64,000 bases of DNA from Paenibacillus lentus (GCF_003931855.1 NZ_CP034248.1:1426001-1490000), one strand, 5' to 3'. Shown: positions 1-9,805, numbered from the stretch's first letter. Translations and numbers: made by a program. Notes: generated by a model not told the origin, from the letters alone.

Positions 1-72
1 TGGTGAATAAGTCTAGGGTGCAATAAATGTATAAAATTGAATTGAGTTTGAATGAGTAATTTTGCTTGAGTG

Positions 73-150
73 CTCGCCAATGTTGGCGAGATGGATTTCA
101 TTTTGTCTTCTCCCGGGGGCTTCAGCCAAGCTGGATGAGACCGGGAGGAG
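73..150 (+). promoter_or_regulatory. Two hairpins in the leader of the DUF5693 gene
   Basis: Positions 73-90 form a perfect 8-bp stem (CTCGCCAA / TTGGCGAG) with a 2-nt gap. Positions about 108-150 form a larger hairpin in which CTTCTCCCGG pairs with CCGGGAGGAG, with CAGC/GCTG able to pair inside. The second stem holds an AGGAGG sequence, but the Shine-Dalgarno that fits the gene (166-172) lies outside it. The first stem could be the terminator of a gene left of the window. Function is not known. Confidence 0.4.
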
Positions 151-178
151 GCGGGATTCATATTGAGGAGGTACCTTT

Positions 179-2200
179 GTGATCCAAGGTTGGCCGCGGT
201 GGAATAATGCTTCCCGCAAATGGTTGTGGATATTAGTTGTAGTCGGCATTGTCGCTTCTTTGCCTGTCATTTATCAGCGTGTTCAGACAGAAGGATCGGC
301 GAAGAAGGTGGAGTTTGTTTTTAATTATCGCGGATTGCTGGAGGTAGCAACCTATCAAGCGGACCCTACGGCCTTTATGGACGAACAGCTCGATCGTTTG
401 AAGGAGGCTGGCGTCGGCTCGATGGCGATGTTTGAGACAACATTGGACGAGCTGTCCAAAGCTCGCCGGATTATGCTGTTTACGGCGGCGGATGTTGCCA
501 AGCAGAATAATACCGTGATTGCCGAGAATGGCAACTATACTTACGTTGCTTTTACGAACGAGGAAAACGACCGGCAGCTTAGACCGCTCATCGAGCAGGG
601 GCTGAGCAAGTTGGACATCGCTGTTTTCCCCTGGCAGTATGGGGAGCACGGCGGTCTTATGATTGCCGCGGGGCCGGAGGATGCGGTGTTGAAGCCGCTT
701 CTGAAGACGGACCCGATTGCCTTTGCGATGCTGCGTGATAAAGGCTTTAGCATCGTACCTCGTCTTAGTGATAATGTACCGTTTAATGAAGAAGATATCG
801 ACAAACTGCTGTCTTTTTATAAAGATAATGGGGTAACGCGTGTCATGCTCGACGGGGAAGGCGTAAAAGGCTTCCGTGAGAATGAGGAGAAGAACAGCAT
901 TGAGACAATGGCGAATTTATTGAACAAACACGAGCTTGGGATCGTCGCTATTGAAAATATGAGGGTTCAGCCTAAAGGCTTCCATAAGATCGCTTATTTG
1001 ACTGATTATAATGTAGTTCGCTTGTTCTCGCTGTCGGATACCGACGTTAACCTAGATAAGAAGATCGTTTCTGATAAGATCGCCTTAGCGACTAAGGATC
1101 GTAATATTCGCATGATTTATATTAATGCCGCTCCAAGTAAGGACATGCAGAAGGCGGCGATGACGCATCCGCTCGATAATATTGTTCATACGCTATTGGA
1201 GCCAGGAAATGCCGTAGAGCGCGTGAAGAAAAATGGCTTTGAAATAGGACAAGCCGAAGCATTTCAAGTTGTTGATGCGCCTTGGCAAAAATATTTGAAA
1301 GCTATTGTCGTAGCAGGTGGTGTGGCGTTTGTGGCGCTCTTGGTGTCCATCTTTGCACCATCACTGACACTCGTCTCATTCCTGATCGGAATGGTGGGTT
1401 CCGCTGGATTGTATGTATTGAAGCCTACTTTGTTGGAGCAGGCTCTCGCTTTAGGTGTTTCTATCAGTGCGCCTACGATTGCAATGATTCTGGCTGTGCG
1501 CAAGGTGAGAGAGCTTAATAAAGCGATACCGGATATGTCAGCAGGTCGCAGGCTGACTCACACGCTTGTGCTGTATTTAAAAACCGCGGTGCTGTCCTTG
1601 TTGGCTGTGCCATTTGTAATTGCTTTGCTAAACAATATTACGTACAGTTTGGTTCTTAGCCAGTTCCGAGGAGTCAGTCTGTTGCATTTGGCACCGATAT
1701 TTTTGGTTGCTGTTTATATTATGTTTTATAAGGGTACTAGCTTGGTGCAGGAATTACGAGCCTGGATGCGCCTGCCAATTACTCTGGTAATGGTAGTGGC
1801 AGCGGTTGTGCTGGGTGCCGCCGCATTCTATTACTTGTCACGTACCGGGAATGCGGGTACGCCGCTTCCGGGAGAAGCGGAATTCCGAGCGATGCTGGAG
1901 AATACATTTGGTGTAAGGCCTCGTAATAAGGAGTTTTTATTAGCTCATCCATTGTTCATTGTCGGTATATTTGCGGCTTTCCGTTATCGCTGGGCTTCAT
2001 ATGCTATGATTGTTGCGGTAATTGGTCAGCTGTCAATGGTAGATACCTTTGCTCATATTCATACGCCGGCCGTGCTGTCGCTCATTCGCAGCGTGCTTGG
2101 ATTAGGTCTTGGCTTGATCTTTGGATTATTGGCCGCTTTAGTATGGTATATCCTTGAAAGGTGCTGGGAGAAATGGTCACCACGTCTTCTCAAACCGTAG
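179..2200 (+). CDS. DUF5693 family polytopic membrane protein
   Basis: A 673-aa protein recognised as DUF5693, a family often found beside csaB in Bacillales. The GTG start at 179 is set by AGGAGGT at 166-172, six bases upstream. There is one N-terminal membrane segment (about residues 13-30), then roughly 350 residues of soluble, probably extracytoplasmic sequence. A C-terminal block of about eight hydrophobic segments follows (residues ~375-665). The gene overlaps csaB by 28 nt, which suggests translational coupling. Its biochemical role is unknown; by context it may help make, export or modify the wall polymer that SLH domains bind. No catalytic motif was recognised. The family call is fairly sure and the function is inference. 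Confidence 0.8.
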   Translation: MIQGWPRWNNASRKWLWILVVVGIVASLPVIYQRVQTEGSAKKVEFVFNYRGLLEVATYQADPTAFMDEQLDRLKEAGVGSMAMFETTLDELSKARRIMLFTAADVAKQNNTVIAENGNYTYVAFTNEENDRQLRPLIEQGLSKLDIAVFPWQYGEHGGLMIAAGPEDAVLKPLLKTDPIAFAMLRDKGFSIVPRLSDNVPFNEEDIDKLLSFYKDNGVTRVMLDGEGVKGFRENEEKNSIETMANLLNKHELGIVAIENMRVQPKGFHKIAYLTDYNVVRLFSLSDTDVNLDKKIVSDKIALATKDRNIRMIYINAAPSKDMQKAAMTHPLDNIVHTLLEPGNAVERVKKNGFEIGQAEAFQVVDAPWQKYLKAIVVAGGVAFVALLVSIFAPSLTLVSFLIGMVGSAGLYVLKPTLLEQALALGVSISAPTIAMILAVRKVRELNKAIPDMSAGRRLTHTLVLYLKTAVLSLLAVPFVIALLNNITYSLVLSQFRGVSLLHLAPIFLVAVYIMFYKGTSLVQELRAWMRLPITLVMVVAAVVLGAAAFYYLSRTGNAGTPLPGEAEFRAMLENTFGVRPRNKEFLLAHPLFIVGIFAAFRYRWASYAMIVAVIGQLSMVDTFAHIHTPAVLSLIRSVLGLGLGLIFGLLAALVWYILERCWEKWSPRLLKP

Positions 2201-3387
2201 TTGTTTCCGGTTATTACGGATTTCGTAATATCGGGGACGAAGCGGTGCTGCAATCGATTCTGGCTGCTCTTGAAGAAGAGAGTAAGGCAGCTGGGATCAG
2301 GCTAGAGCCCGTCGTCCTATCGATTGATCCGGAGTGGACGACCCGGACTTATAGTGTAAAGGCTGTGCACCGGATGAAATTTGGTGAAGTAAGGAACGCT
2401 ATTAAGAATAGTAGCGGCCTTATTAGTGGCGGGGGTAGCCTGCTGCAGGATGCGACGGGGATAAAGTCTATCCCTTATTATTTAGGCGTCATAAAGCTGG
2501 CGCAATGGATGCGTAAACCGACCTTCATTTATGCTCAAGGGGTTGGGCCTGTAAATCGCGGGATTTTCCGTCCTTTCATTGCTTCTGTGTTCCGCCGCTG
2601 CGAGTATGTCTCTGTTCGCGATGTAGAATCAGCAGCGTTACTTAAGGCTACCGGCGTTCCGAAGAATATGATCGAGGTCGTTCCTGATCCGGTGATGGGA
2701 TTGTCCCTGCCGGGTGATACGAATTCAGAAGCAGAAGCGAGCTTATCAGATAGCTCGGCTTCCCCGGCAAGCACTGGAGCTTCTGTGGCGAGTGGCGAAG
2801 CGAAGAACGCAGCAGGAGCAAATTCCGCCAGCCAGCGTGAGCTTCCGGTTGTCGGCGTCTCCGTCCGCTACTGGAATCCGCAGCGCGCAGAACTGATGAA
2901 GCTGGCTGAGGGACTGAATGCGATCATGAGTAGAATGCCTTTTCATATTCGCTTTCTGCCCTTTCATTATCCTGGCGATGAAGAGGCTTCCCGTTTCGTG
3001 ATGAATATGTTGAATCCTATCAATGAGTATGACAGCGAAGTGAGCATTGCGCCTCAAAGCGAGACTCCACTGGAGATGCTGGAGGAAGTCAGCCGTTGCG
3101 ATTTACTGATTGGCATGCGGCTTCATAGTCTGATCTATGCGGCTTCGCAAAATGTACCGCTGCTCGGCATCTCGTATGATCCTAAGATTGACCATTTCCT
3201 GGCTCGTCTCGGCAGTGTGCCTGTGGGAACAAGCTTTGATCTGGATCACCGTATTGTCGCTGCCGAAAGCGAGCGCCTTCTGCTGGATCAAGAGGGGTGG
3301 CGCACATCGCATGCAGCACAGCTGGAGGCGCTGCGGCGCGAAGCCCAGCTTCCGGCAAAGCGAATCGTGGAATATTTACGAAAGTAA
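2173..3387 (+). CDS. csaB: Polysaccharide pyruvyl transferase CsaB
   Basis: CsaB-type enzyme, 404 aa, that transfers pyruvate from phosphoenolpyruvate to the secondary cell-wall polymer. Pyruvylation creates the ligand for SLH domains. The N-terminal half carries a GYYGFRNIGDEA segment and a GGGSLLQD motif. The C-terminal half has the GMRLHSLIYAA motif with the family histidine and then GISYDPKI. The ATG at 2173 is preferred over the in-frame GTG at 2161 because AAAGGTG (2157-2163) is correctly spaced only for the ATG. A Ser/Ala/Gly-rich insert of about 40 residues (codons near 2720-2840) sits between the two halves and makes the protein longer than usual for the family. The three nearby SLH-protein genes are its expected clients. 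Confidence 0.95.
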   Translation: MVTTSSQTVVVSGYYGFRNIGDEAVLQSILAALEEESKAAGIRLEPVVLSIDPEWTTRTYSVKAVHRMKFGEVRNAIKNSSGLISGGGSLLQDATGIKSIPYYLGVIKLAQWMRKPTFIYAQGVGPVNRGIFRPFIASVFRRCEYVSVRDVESAALLKATGVPKNMIEVVPDPVMGLSLPGDTNSEAEASLSDSSASPASTGASVASGEAKNAAGANSASQRELPVVGVSVRYWNPQRAELMKLAEGLNAIMSRMPFHIRFLPFHYPGDEEASRFVMNMLNPINEYDSEVSIAPQSETPLEMLEEVSRCDLLIGMRLHSLIYAASQNVPLLGISYDPKIDHFLARLGSVPVGTSFDLDHRIVAAESERLLLDQEGWRTSHAAQLEALRREAQLPAKRIVEYLRK

Positions 3388-3399
3388 GGGGAGCTTGAT

Positions 3400-4152
3400 G
3401 TGGAAGGCGACAACAATATCGTGACGATTTTTGGAATCCCCTTTTCTAAATGGGGAATGCAGGAGACAGTTCAGTATTTGACCGAGGTGGTTTCCGCTCG
3501 TAAACCGCATCAAGTAATCACTGCAAACCCGATTATGGTCATGGCTGCTTTGGAGAATCCTGCCTATAAGCAGATGATGCAGCAGGCTGAGTTAATCGTG
3601 CCTGACGGTTCAGGCGTCGTCTGGGCTTCCCGGGTCGGTGGTGATCCAGTGGCGGAACGGGTGGCCGGCTATGATCTTTTGCATGAATTAATGAAGCGGG
3701 GAGAGCGTTATCGCTGGAAGGTCTATTTGCTTGGAGCTAGCCCCGAGGTTGTGCAGGAAACCGCGAAGCGGCTCAGGGAACAATATCCCGGGACGGAAAT
3801 CGTAGGATATCGGGACGGTTATTTTGGCTTGGAGCAGGATGACGAGATTATAGCAGAAATACGTAGAACAAGCCCGGATTTGCTGTTCGTTGCCCGCGGC
3901 GCGGATAATCAGGAGCCATGGATCGCCAAATACAAACATCGGCTTGCTGTGCCCGTCATGATGGGTGTGGGTGGCAGCTTTGATGTTATCTCTGGACGAA
4001 CTAAACGGGCCCCTAAGGTGTTCCAGAAGCTTCGGCTTGAATGGTTATACCGTTTGTTAAAGGAACCGACCCGGTTCCGTAGAATGCTTGCGCTGCCGAA
4101 ATTCGTAGTTCGCGTGCTACGTGAGCGAGGAAACCTGACAAAATCGAATTAA
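3400..4152 (+). CDS. tagA: WecG/TagA/CpsF family glycosyltransferase
   Basis: A 250-aa glycosyltransferase of the WecG/TagA/CpsF family. Such enzymes add N-acetylmannosamine to undecaprenyl-PP-GlcNAc at the inner face of the membrane, the second step of wall-polymer linkage-unit synthesis. Visible family features are the ANPIMVMAAL segment, LIVPDGSGVVWAS, the YLLGASPEVV nucleotide-sugar region and the basic C-terminal tail after LEWLYRLLKEP, thought to hold the enzyme at the membrane. The GTG start at 3400 is placed six bases after AAGGGGAG (3386-3393), directly behind the csaB stop codon. It belongs to the csaB operon and precedes the tagO-like gene. Substrate identity is inferred from family and neighbours. 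Confidence 0.9.
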   Translation: MEGDNNIVTIFGIPFSKWGMQETVQYLTEVVSARKPHQVITANPIMVMAALENPAYKQMMQQAELIVPDGSGVVWASRVGGDPVAERVAGYDLLHELMKRGERYRWKVYLLGASPEVVQETAKRLREQYPGTEIVGYRDGYFGLEQDDEIIAEIRRTSPDLLFVARGADNQEPWIAKYKHRLAVPVMMGVGGSFDVISGRTKRAPKVFQKLRLEWLYRLLKEPTRFRRMLALPKFVVRVLRERGNLTKSN

Positions 4153-4200
4153 ACAAGTTACTTTTGAAGGATAACGGCGCAGTATGCTCATATTACGGAC

Positions 4201-4230
4201 TTGGTGATTTACTTTTAAACAGAGTATAAT
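4201..4230 (+). promoter_or_regulatory. Sigma-A-type promoter for the tagO-like gene
   Basis: TTGGTG (4201-4206), an 18-bp spacer and a perfect TATAAT (4225-4230), 36 bp before the ATG at 4267. It gives the tagO-like gene its own transcription start inside the cluster. Confidence 0.65.
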
Positions 4231-4266
4231 TCATTCCGGGCATAACAATTGGGGGTTGAATTTTAC

Positions 4267-5388
4267 ATGTGGCTTATATATATCATCGGGTTTATCGTGT
4301 CGCTCGGCCTGGCGCTTGGGTTGACACCGCTCGTAAAGAAGTTTGCTTTTAAAGTCGGTGCGGTCGACGTGCCGAATGCGCGCAAAGTGCATACAAAGCT
4401 AATGCCGAGATTGGGCGGAGTGGGAATCTATTTAGCATTTATCGCTGCTTTTTTTATCGTACTTCCGTTTATTCCGGAATCTTTCTCTGTGCGTGAACTG
4501 AATTTTATTAAGGCGTTTCTTGTTGGCGGTACAATGATTCTGTTGCTTGGGGCGCTGGATGATCGTTTTGATCTATCAGCAAAATTGAAGTTTGTTGTGC
4601 AAATTGCTACGGCGTGTGTGGTCGTATTTGGTTTCGATATTAAACTGGAATTTGCCAATATTCCTTTTTATACGTATTCATCTGTTGAGAGCTGGATTGC
4701 TATTCCCTTCACCATCCTGTGGATCGTAGGCGTCACGAACGCCATTAACTTAATCGATGGCTTGGATGGGCTGGCCGCGGGGGTTTCCGCGATTGCGATC
4801 GGGACGATTGCTGTGATGGCATTCTTTATGGGGAATGTGGTTGTGGCTTTACTATGCTTACTGCTGCTTGGCAGCATCATCGGCTTTCTGTATTTCAACT
4901 TTCATCCGGCCAAAATATTTATGGGCGATTCGGGAGCCCTCTTCCTTGGATTCAGTTTGGCGCTGCTCTCGCTTCTCGGCTTTAAGCAGATTGCGATCGT
5001 GTCATTCTTAACGCCGCTCATCTTGATTGGCGTCCCTTTATCCGATACGCTATTTGCGATCGTTCGCCGCTGGATGCAGAAGAAGCCGATTTTCTCGCCG
5101 GACAAAGGTCATCTGCACCATTGCTTGCGTGAGCTAGGATTCACTCACCGTCAGACGGTGCTCATCATTTACGGCATCGCTGCATTTTTCGGCGTGCTTG
5201 CTGTCATCCAATCGTCGGCTGCTATGTATAATGCAAACTGGGTAACCTTTGTCGTTATTTGCATCATGGTGTTCTTCCTGCAAATCGGTGCTGAAGTCAT
5301 CGGCCTGATTGGCAAGACCAAGCGACCACTGCTCGATTTCTTTGCTCGTCTGCGCATGAAGGCTGACACGGAGCGCGGATCGAAGTGA
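4267..5388 (+). CDS. tagO: Undecaprenyl-phosphate GlcNAc-1-phosphate transferase (TagO/WecA/MraY family)
   Basis: Polytopic membrane enzyme of 373 aa that moves GlcNAc-1-phosphate onto undecaprenyl phosphate, the first committed step of wall teichoic acid and secondary wall polymer synthesis. The diagnostic motifs are present: GALDDRFDLS with the catalytic Asp pair, NAINLIDGLDGLAAG, the FMGDSGALFLGF loop and the His-rich KGHLHHCL loop. About ten to eleven hydrophobic segments are visible. An in-frame TTG lies at 4249, but the ATG at 4267 sits correctly behind GGGGGTT (4251-4257) and begins directly with the first membrane segment. It follows tagA and csaB, completing a wall-polymer priming block, and ends in its own terminator. 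Confidence 0.95.
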   Translation: MWLIYIIGFIVSLGLALGLTPLVKKFAFKVGAVDVPNARKVHTKLMPRLGGVGIYLAFIAAFFIVLPFIPESFSVRELNFIKAFLVGGTMILLLGALDDRFDLSAKLKFVVQIATACVVVFGFDIKLEFANIPFYTYSSVESWIAIPFTILWIVGVTNAINLIDGLDGLAAGVSAIAIGTIAVMAFFMGNVVVALLCLLLLGSIIGFLYFNFHPAKIFMGDSGALFLGFSLALLSLLGFKQIAIVSFLTPLILIGVPLSDTLFAIVRRWMQKKPIFSPDKGHLHHCLRELGFTHRQTVLIIYGIAAFFGVLAVIQSSAAMYNANWVTFVVICIMVFFLQIGAEVIGLIGKTKRPLLDFFARLRMKADTERGSK

Positions 5389-5461
5389 AGCTGTTGGAAG
5401 TAATAGTAAATTGGAACAATAAGAGATAGAGTTAGACGAAATCATAAATTTTTATTATCGG

Positions 5462-5507
5462 ACAACCCTTACTGCGTTTTAAACGTTGGTAGGGGTTGTT
5501 TTGTTTT
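5462..5507 (+). terminator. Intrinsic terminator after tagO
   Basis: An 11-bp stem (ACAACCCTTAC / GTAGGGGTTGT, one G-T wobble) followed by a T-rich tract at 5499-5507. Confidence 0.85.
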
Positions 5508-5767
5508 AAACAGACTGCTGAATACTGCTGAATGTAGTTGCTTTAATCCTAACTTTGGGTCATGTAATCATTCCCCTTACTGTTGTAAGAGAAGATTTTT
5601 CTAACGTTTTACTTTCATTCCTATATCAGTAATTCAACTTTAGTAGATACAATTTGGATATATTTCTAAATATTTAACTGTCTTACACCGATAATTAAAT
5701 TATGTGATGAATAGGGGCAATTAGCACCGCTTACAAAAGTAAATAAAAACAAAGGAGAGATTAGTGC
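5508..5767 (+). other. AT-rich intergenic leader before the 1314-aa SLH gene
   Basis: No gene is seen here. The stretch is AT-rich and must hold the promoter of the gene at 5768, but I could not settle on one -35/-10 pair. The ribosome-binding site AAAGGAGAG lies just before position 5760. Confidence 0.5.
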
Positions 5768-8700
5768 ATGCAGCGCTTGAAGAAGCCATTAGTGTGGTTG
5801 GCCTTGCTATCATTAATTATTGGAATTGTTCCAGTTGGCCTGACCCAAACTGTTGAAGCGGCGACGCCGCCAACGTATTTTATTCCGGATGACGTTAAAC
5901 TGCAAAGTACGAATTCATTAGATTTAAACAGTACTGACCCGGTATTGGGATTAAGCAGACAAAGTGTCAAAGTATCAGCTACTGAGAATTTTTTGGTAGA
6001 GGGTATTTTTAACCAGGTAAGCAGTGATCTTGAGGTAACTGTCCAGCAGTTGAACTCAACAACATCGGGGGGATGGGCACCGGATAGCACTCGTGTTATT
6101 ACGGATAGAGTAACGGATAACGGTAATAACCGTTTTACTGTTAACTTGCGTCTATTCTCTGGCTACAACAAAGTAACATTTTCGGGGACTCAAGGTAATA
6201 ATAAACGCTCAGACACATTCTATATTTTATATGACCGGATCCCAACATTGGTGAGTGCCAACGTATTGTATCCTGGCGGTGGTGCAGATCCAGTCAGCTT
6301 AAATGAAGATGCAAGAGCTGTAGTAACTAACAACAGAATCATTATTAGAGGTAATTACGAGAACGCGACGAAGATTACTCTTTCCATTGGCAATGATAGC
6401 GGACAAATTGCTACGCTAATTGATAGCCAAAAGGAGTTCTTCTCGAGTTATATGGATCTCCAACCAGGCTTAAATACACTAACGATTGCTGTAGAGAACG
6501 AGACCAGTAAAGTTACGGTAACAAGAGAACTATATTTCTTTGATGAGAATCAGCCTTTTGTAGAGCTTGGTCTAAATCACTCGGCATATGCAGACCCGAT
6601 TGACCTATTGAGCCAGACGATCCCTACCGTAGCACAGACACCGGATAGTGCGGGTCTGACAGGTCAAGTGTTGCTTCCATATAAGTCAGTTTCTTTTAAC
6701 GGTAACAATGAGTTGAGAGTGGAAGTGAACGGTACTGCTCCGGTTACATTAACAGCAACGGCATCAGAGGATTTGATTATCCCTGGTCCTGATGGACAAA
6801 CGCCAACCTACCGTTTGGTAACATTTACAACGAACGGGGAATTTCCTTTTGATGGGACGGATCTTCAAAACATTGAAATAGCTATTACTTATGGGCCGTC
6901 TCCAACGGATAGATATGAAGCGAATAAACGGGCTTCCTTTAAATATTTGCCGGGACAGAAAATTATTAAGAATATGTATTTGCTAGAAGGATATGACGGC
7001 AATACAGCTAACTATGATATGGCTACGAAGAAGCCGTTAAACAATGCTCAGGTGAGTTCTTCAGAATTCTATATCTTGGTAGAAAGCGACTCACCGATTA
7101 CAAGCTCGCCATCATTGAAGGGAACCTATCTTCCGTTAAGTGCGAGAGATGTCACTTTGACTTATGTTGCACAGCCAAGCGGTCTGATCAATCAGGCTGT
7201 TTATAGAGTGACAGGTTTCTCAAGTGGTACGCAGCAAGTTCGTTTCTATTTTGATGGTTCTGTTGATGCTTTTTATAATGCCTCTATTTCCTATGTCTCA
7301 AGAAACAGAATTTATGTTAAAGATTTGCTGGATGGACAGACAATCCAATTGGATTCTAGTTCATCGTCAGGTAGAACAGTATCGCTAAGTGGTCAATATA
7401 TAGGCTTTGGAAATGACGGAGTATCGGCACATAACTTCTATAATCAGGTTATTGTTAACGGGGTGGAACAGTTACCCGGAAACCAAGGGAGTTGGTTAAA
7501 CCAAATCTCGGGTGAATTTTCGCTAGATTTTAATGTAGATAATAATGGCCCGCTTTATTACGGTCAAAACACTATCGTGTTGAAGGGGAAGACAACGGGA
7601 GCTAATCCTACAGGTACTACTCCAACAGAAATTAGTGAGACGATTCGTTTCTTTATTATTGACACGAACGTTTCCACAGTGGAGAAGTTTATCCCTGTTG
7701 CAGCTCCGTTGGTCAGCTCGGACCGACCAGTATTTTATGAGAATTTTGGCAGTAATAATTTAAGTAAAATATTTGAACAGGCTACAGATTTTATTCCAAC
7801 GGCTGAAGGGTTTGCCACCGGTAGAACAAGCTATGATTTAGTTCTTCATGGAGGCGGCGCTGAGAAAGTCGAACTTTATAGCGGATCGACGCTGATTTTC
7901 AGCACGGATATTGATACGAGCCAAGCGAATAATCACAAGGTCGGTGCTACCTATGGCACTAACGGTTTAATTTACGATTTCTCGGGAGACCAGAATAACT
8001 TTGTTCTGCGAATTCGGGATATCAAGTTTGATAAGGATATTTCAGCGGTACATGTTTATAACCTGGACTTGATCAACAGAACGGGATCTCGTACTACGCA
8101 GAAGCTGGAAGTGAAACGAGAAGTTTCGGCTTTCCGGATTCTGGCGCCACAGCCAACCGTAGGTGAGGATATTATTGTTAACCGCAACTTCGTTCGTTTT
8201 GATATCGAAGCAGAAGGAGCGACAAGTGTCAAAATTGGCAAGGAAGAAGCGGTGAAACGCACAGATCTGCCGAGTGATGCAACCAGCCGCTTTATTCTGG
8301 ACTATGTTGGATTGAAGAAGGATGCATGGACCACAATCAAAATTGAAGTTGATCGCAACGGCGTTAAGTCGAACACAGATATTAGGGTTTACTATGCGAG
8401 TGCTGTAGCGGTAGACTCGCAATTCATGGCAGAGAAAGTGAGCAATAAATACAGTGTCTTTAATAAAAAACTAGAACTATCCTTTCCAAAAGGGACAGTG
8501 CTACAAAATGCAGTAATTCCGAGAAATACGGTTGTTAAGTTCTATCCAGATAATAAGTTGTTATTCGGAATTGCTGATCCAACAGATGGAGTTGTTGAAA
8601 GAAGAAACGACTACGGTAATATTATTTTCGATCCACTAAGTGGAGAAGATAGCGGTTATCGAAAAATTGGAAAGCCTGATTACGAAGTTAGTTTGTTTAA

Positions 8701-9712
8701 TATGAATGCTAATACATTCAACTTTATTAGAGTGTCCGACGTTTACTGGATCAGTGGTGGAATAGGTGAGCTTGGCAATTCACCTGCAATGAATGGATTG
8801 CCTCCGTATTCTTCATGGTATTCATATCCATCGGCCGATAGCCACGAACCGATTAGTTTCATGGGCGTAGATGCAACTCGCAGATTAAAGCCGTCTCAAC
8901 GTGGTAAGTTGACTTTGGCTTTTGACCCTAATGTGGTTGACGCTGCTGGTACAGCAATTACTGTTTTCCGCATGTCGGACAGCGGTGTTTGGGAGAATAT
9001 CGGCGGCGAAGTGGATACGAAAAAAGGAACCATCACCGTTCCATTTGATGAATTTGGCTACTATAAAGTAATGAAGTTAAGAAGCAGCTATAAAGACATT
9101 ACTAACCACGGCTGGGCCCGTGAAGTATTGAATGCCCTGTATTCCAAAGGAATTATGATGAACAACGGATTGCGTTCGGATTCCTTTGGTACTGACGACA
9201 CTGTGAAACGCGGTGAGTTCGCTACATTGTTAGTTAAGGGATTAAATCTTCCGCTGAACTATGATGATAATCAAACGTTCTTTGACGTTGTCCCAGCGGC
9301 TAAGACGAATACCTGGTCCTATGCCTATATTGAAACAGCGGCAAGGGCGGGGATTATCTCAGGCCTTGGAGAGGGTTACTTTGGAGTGGACGAGGATTTA
9401 ACAAGAGAGCAAGCGGCAATTATGATTGCTAGAGCGCTACGTCTCAAATTGGATGCTAATGACTCCAAACTGCAGTCTTCATTGTCGAAAACATTCCTAG
9501 ATTCCTCTAGAATAGACGTTTACGCCCGTCCAGCAGTACAGGCTGTCTATAAAGCAAAAATAATGACTGGAACGCCTGTGACGGTTCCTGGGCAGAAGAA
9601 GAGCTCGCTCAACTTTAATCCGAAGAGTTCAATGACCCGAGCTGAAGCTGGTAAAATAACCGTAGAGCTTCTAAAGAAGAGTACGAAAATTTTCCCTAAA
9701 AACTTAAGTTAG
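5768..9712 (+). CDS. Large secreted SLH-domain surface protein
   Basis: A 1314-aa exported protein. A Sec signal peptide covers about residues 1-31 (basic MQRLKK start, hydrophobic core, VEA-type cleavage site). The long central region is beta-rich and Asn/Thr/Ser-rich without a motif I can name. Three SLH domains close the protein at about residues 1105-1165, 1177-1232 and 1245-1305. They are recognised by DITNHGWAREVL, YIETAARAGIISG, the TREQAAIMIARAL and TRAEAGKITVELL helices, and aromatic or acidic residues at the usual places. SLH domains bind pyruvylated secondary wall polymer, so this protein depends on CsaB encoded 2.4 kb upstream. It has its own terminator and so is a single-gene unit. 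It may be an S-layer-associated protein or an enzyme; no catalytic domain is visible. Confidence 0.9.
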   Translation: MQRLKKPLVWLALLSLIIGIVPVGLTQTVEAATPPTYFIPDDVKLQSTNSLDLNSTDPVLGLSRQSVKVSATENFLVEGIFNQVSSDLEVTVQQLNSTTSGGWAPDSTRVITDRVTDNGNNRFTVNLRLFSGYNKVTFSGTQGNNKRSDTFYILYDRIPTLVSANVLYPGGGADPVSLNEDARAVVTNNRIIIRGNYENATKITLSIGNDSGQIATLIDSQKEFFSSYMDLQPGLNTLTIAVENETSKVTVTRELYFFDENQPFVELGLNHSAYADPIDLLSQTIPTVAQTPDSAGLTGQVLLPYKSVSFNGNNELRVEVNGTAPVTLTATASEDLIIPGPDGQTPTYRLVTFTTNGEFPFDGTDLQNIEIAITYGPSPTDRYEANKRASFKYLPGQKIIKNMYLLEGYDGNTANYDMATKKPLNNAQVSSSEFYILVESDSPITSSPSLKGTYLPLSARDVTLTYVAQPSGLINQAVYRVTGFSSGTQQVRFYFDGSVDAFYNASISYVSRNRIYVKDLLDGQTIQLDSSSSSGRTVSLSGQYIGFGNDGVSAHNFYNQVIVNGVEQLPGNQGSWLNQISGEFSLDFNVDNNGPLYYGQNTIVLKGKTTGANPTGTTPTEISETIRFFIIDTNVSTVEKFIPVAAPLVSSDRPVFYENFGSNNLSKIFEQATDFIPTAEGFATGRTSYDLVLHGGGAEKVELYSGSTLIFSTDIDTSQANNHKVGATYGTNGLIYDFSGDQNNFVLRIRDIKFDKDISAVHVYNLDLINRTGSRTTQKLEVKREVSAFRILAPQPTVGEDIIVNRNFVRFDIEAEGATSVKIGKEEAVKRTDLPSDATSRFILDYVGLKKDAWTTIKIEVDRNGVKSNTDIRVYYASAVAVDSQFMAEKVSNKYSVFNKKLELSFPKGTVLQNAVIPRNTVVKFYPDNKLLFGIADPTDGVVERRNDYGNIIFDPLSGEDSGYRKIGKPDYEVSLFNMNANTFNFIRVSDVYWISGGIGELGNSPAMNGLPPYSSWYSYPSADSHEPISFMGVDATRRLKPSQRGKLTLAFDPNVVDAAGTAITVFRMSDSGVWENIGGEVDTKKGTITVPFDEFGYYKVMKLRSSYKDITNHGWAREVLNALYSKGIMMNNGLRSDSFGTDDTVKRGEFATLLVKGLNLPLNYDDNQTFFDVVPAAKTNTWSYAYIETAARAGIISGLGEGYFGVDEDLTREQAAIMIARALRLKLDANDSKLQSSLSKTFLDSSRIDVYARPAVQAVYKAKIMTGTPVTVPGQKKSSLNFNPKSSMTRAEAGKITVELLKKSTKIFPKNLS

Positions 9713-9719
9713 TTATTAC

Positions 9720-9764
9720 AGAGCTCTTTCCCGTGATGAAAGCGGGAGGGCTCTCTTTTTTTCC
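9720..9764 (+). terminator. Intrinsic terminator after the 1314-aa SLH gene
   Basis: GAGCTCTTTCCCG pairs with CGGGAGGGCTC (two G-T wobbles and a 2-nt bulge), followed by an unbroken T tract. Confidence 0.85.
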
Positions 9765-9776
9765 AATTACATCATT

Positions 9777-9805
9777 TTGTAATTTGCTGGAGATTACGTT
9801 ACAAT
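9777..9805 (+). promoter_or_regulatory. Sigma-A-type promoter for the 113-aa gene
   Basis: TTGTAA (9777-9782), a 17-bp spacer and TACAAT (9800-9805), about 50 bp before the start codon at 9854. Confidence 0.6.
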
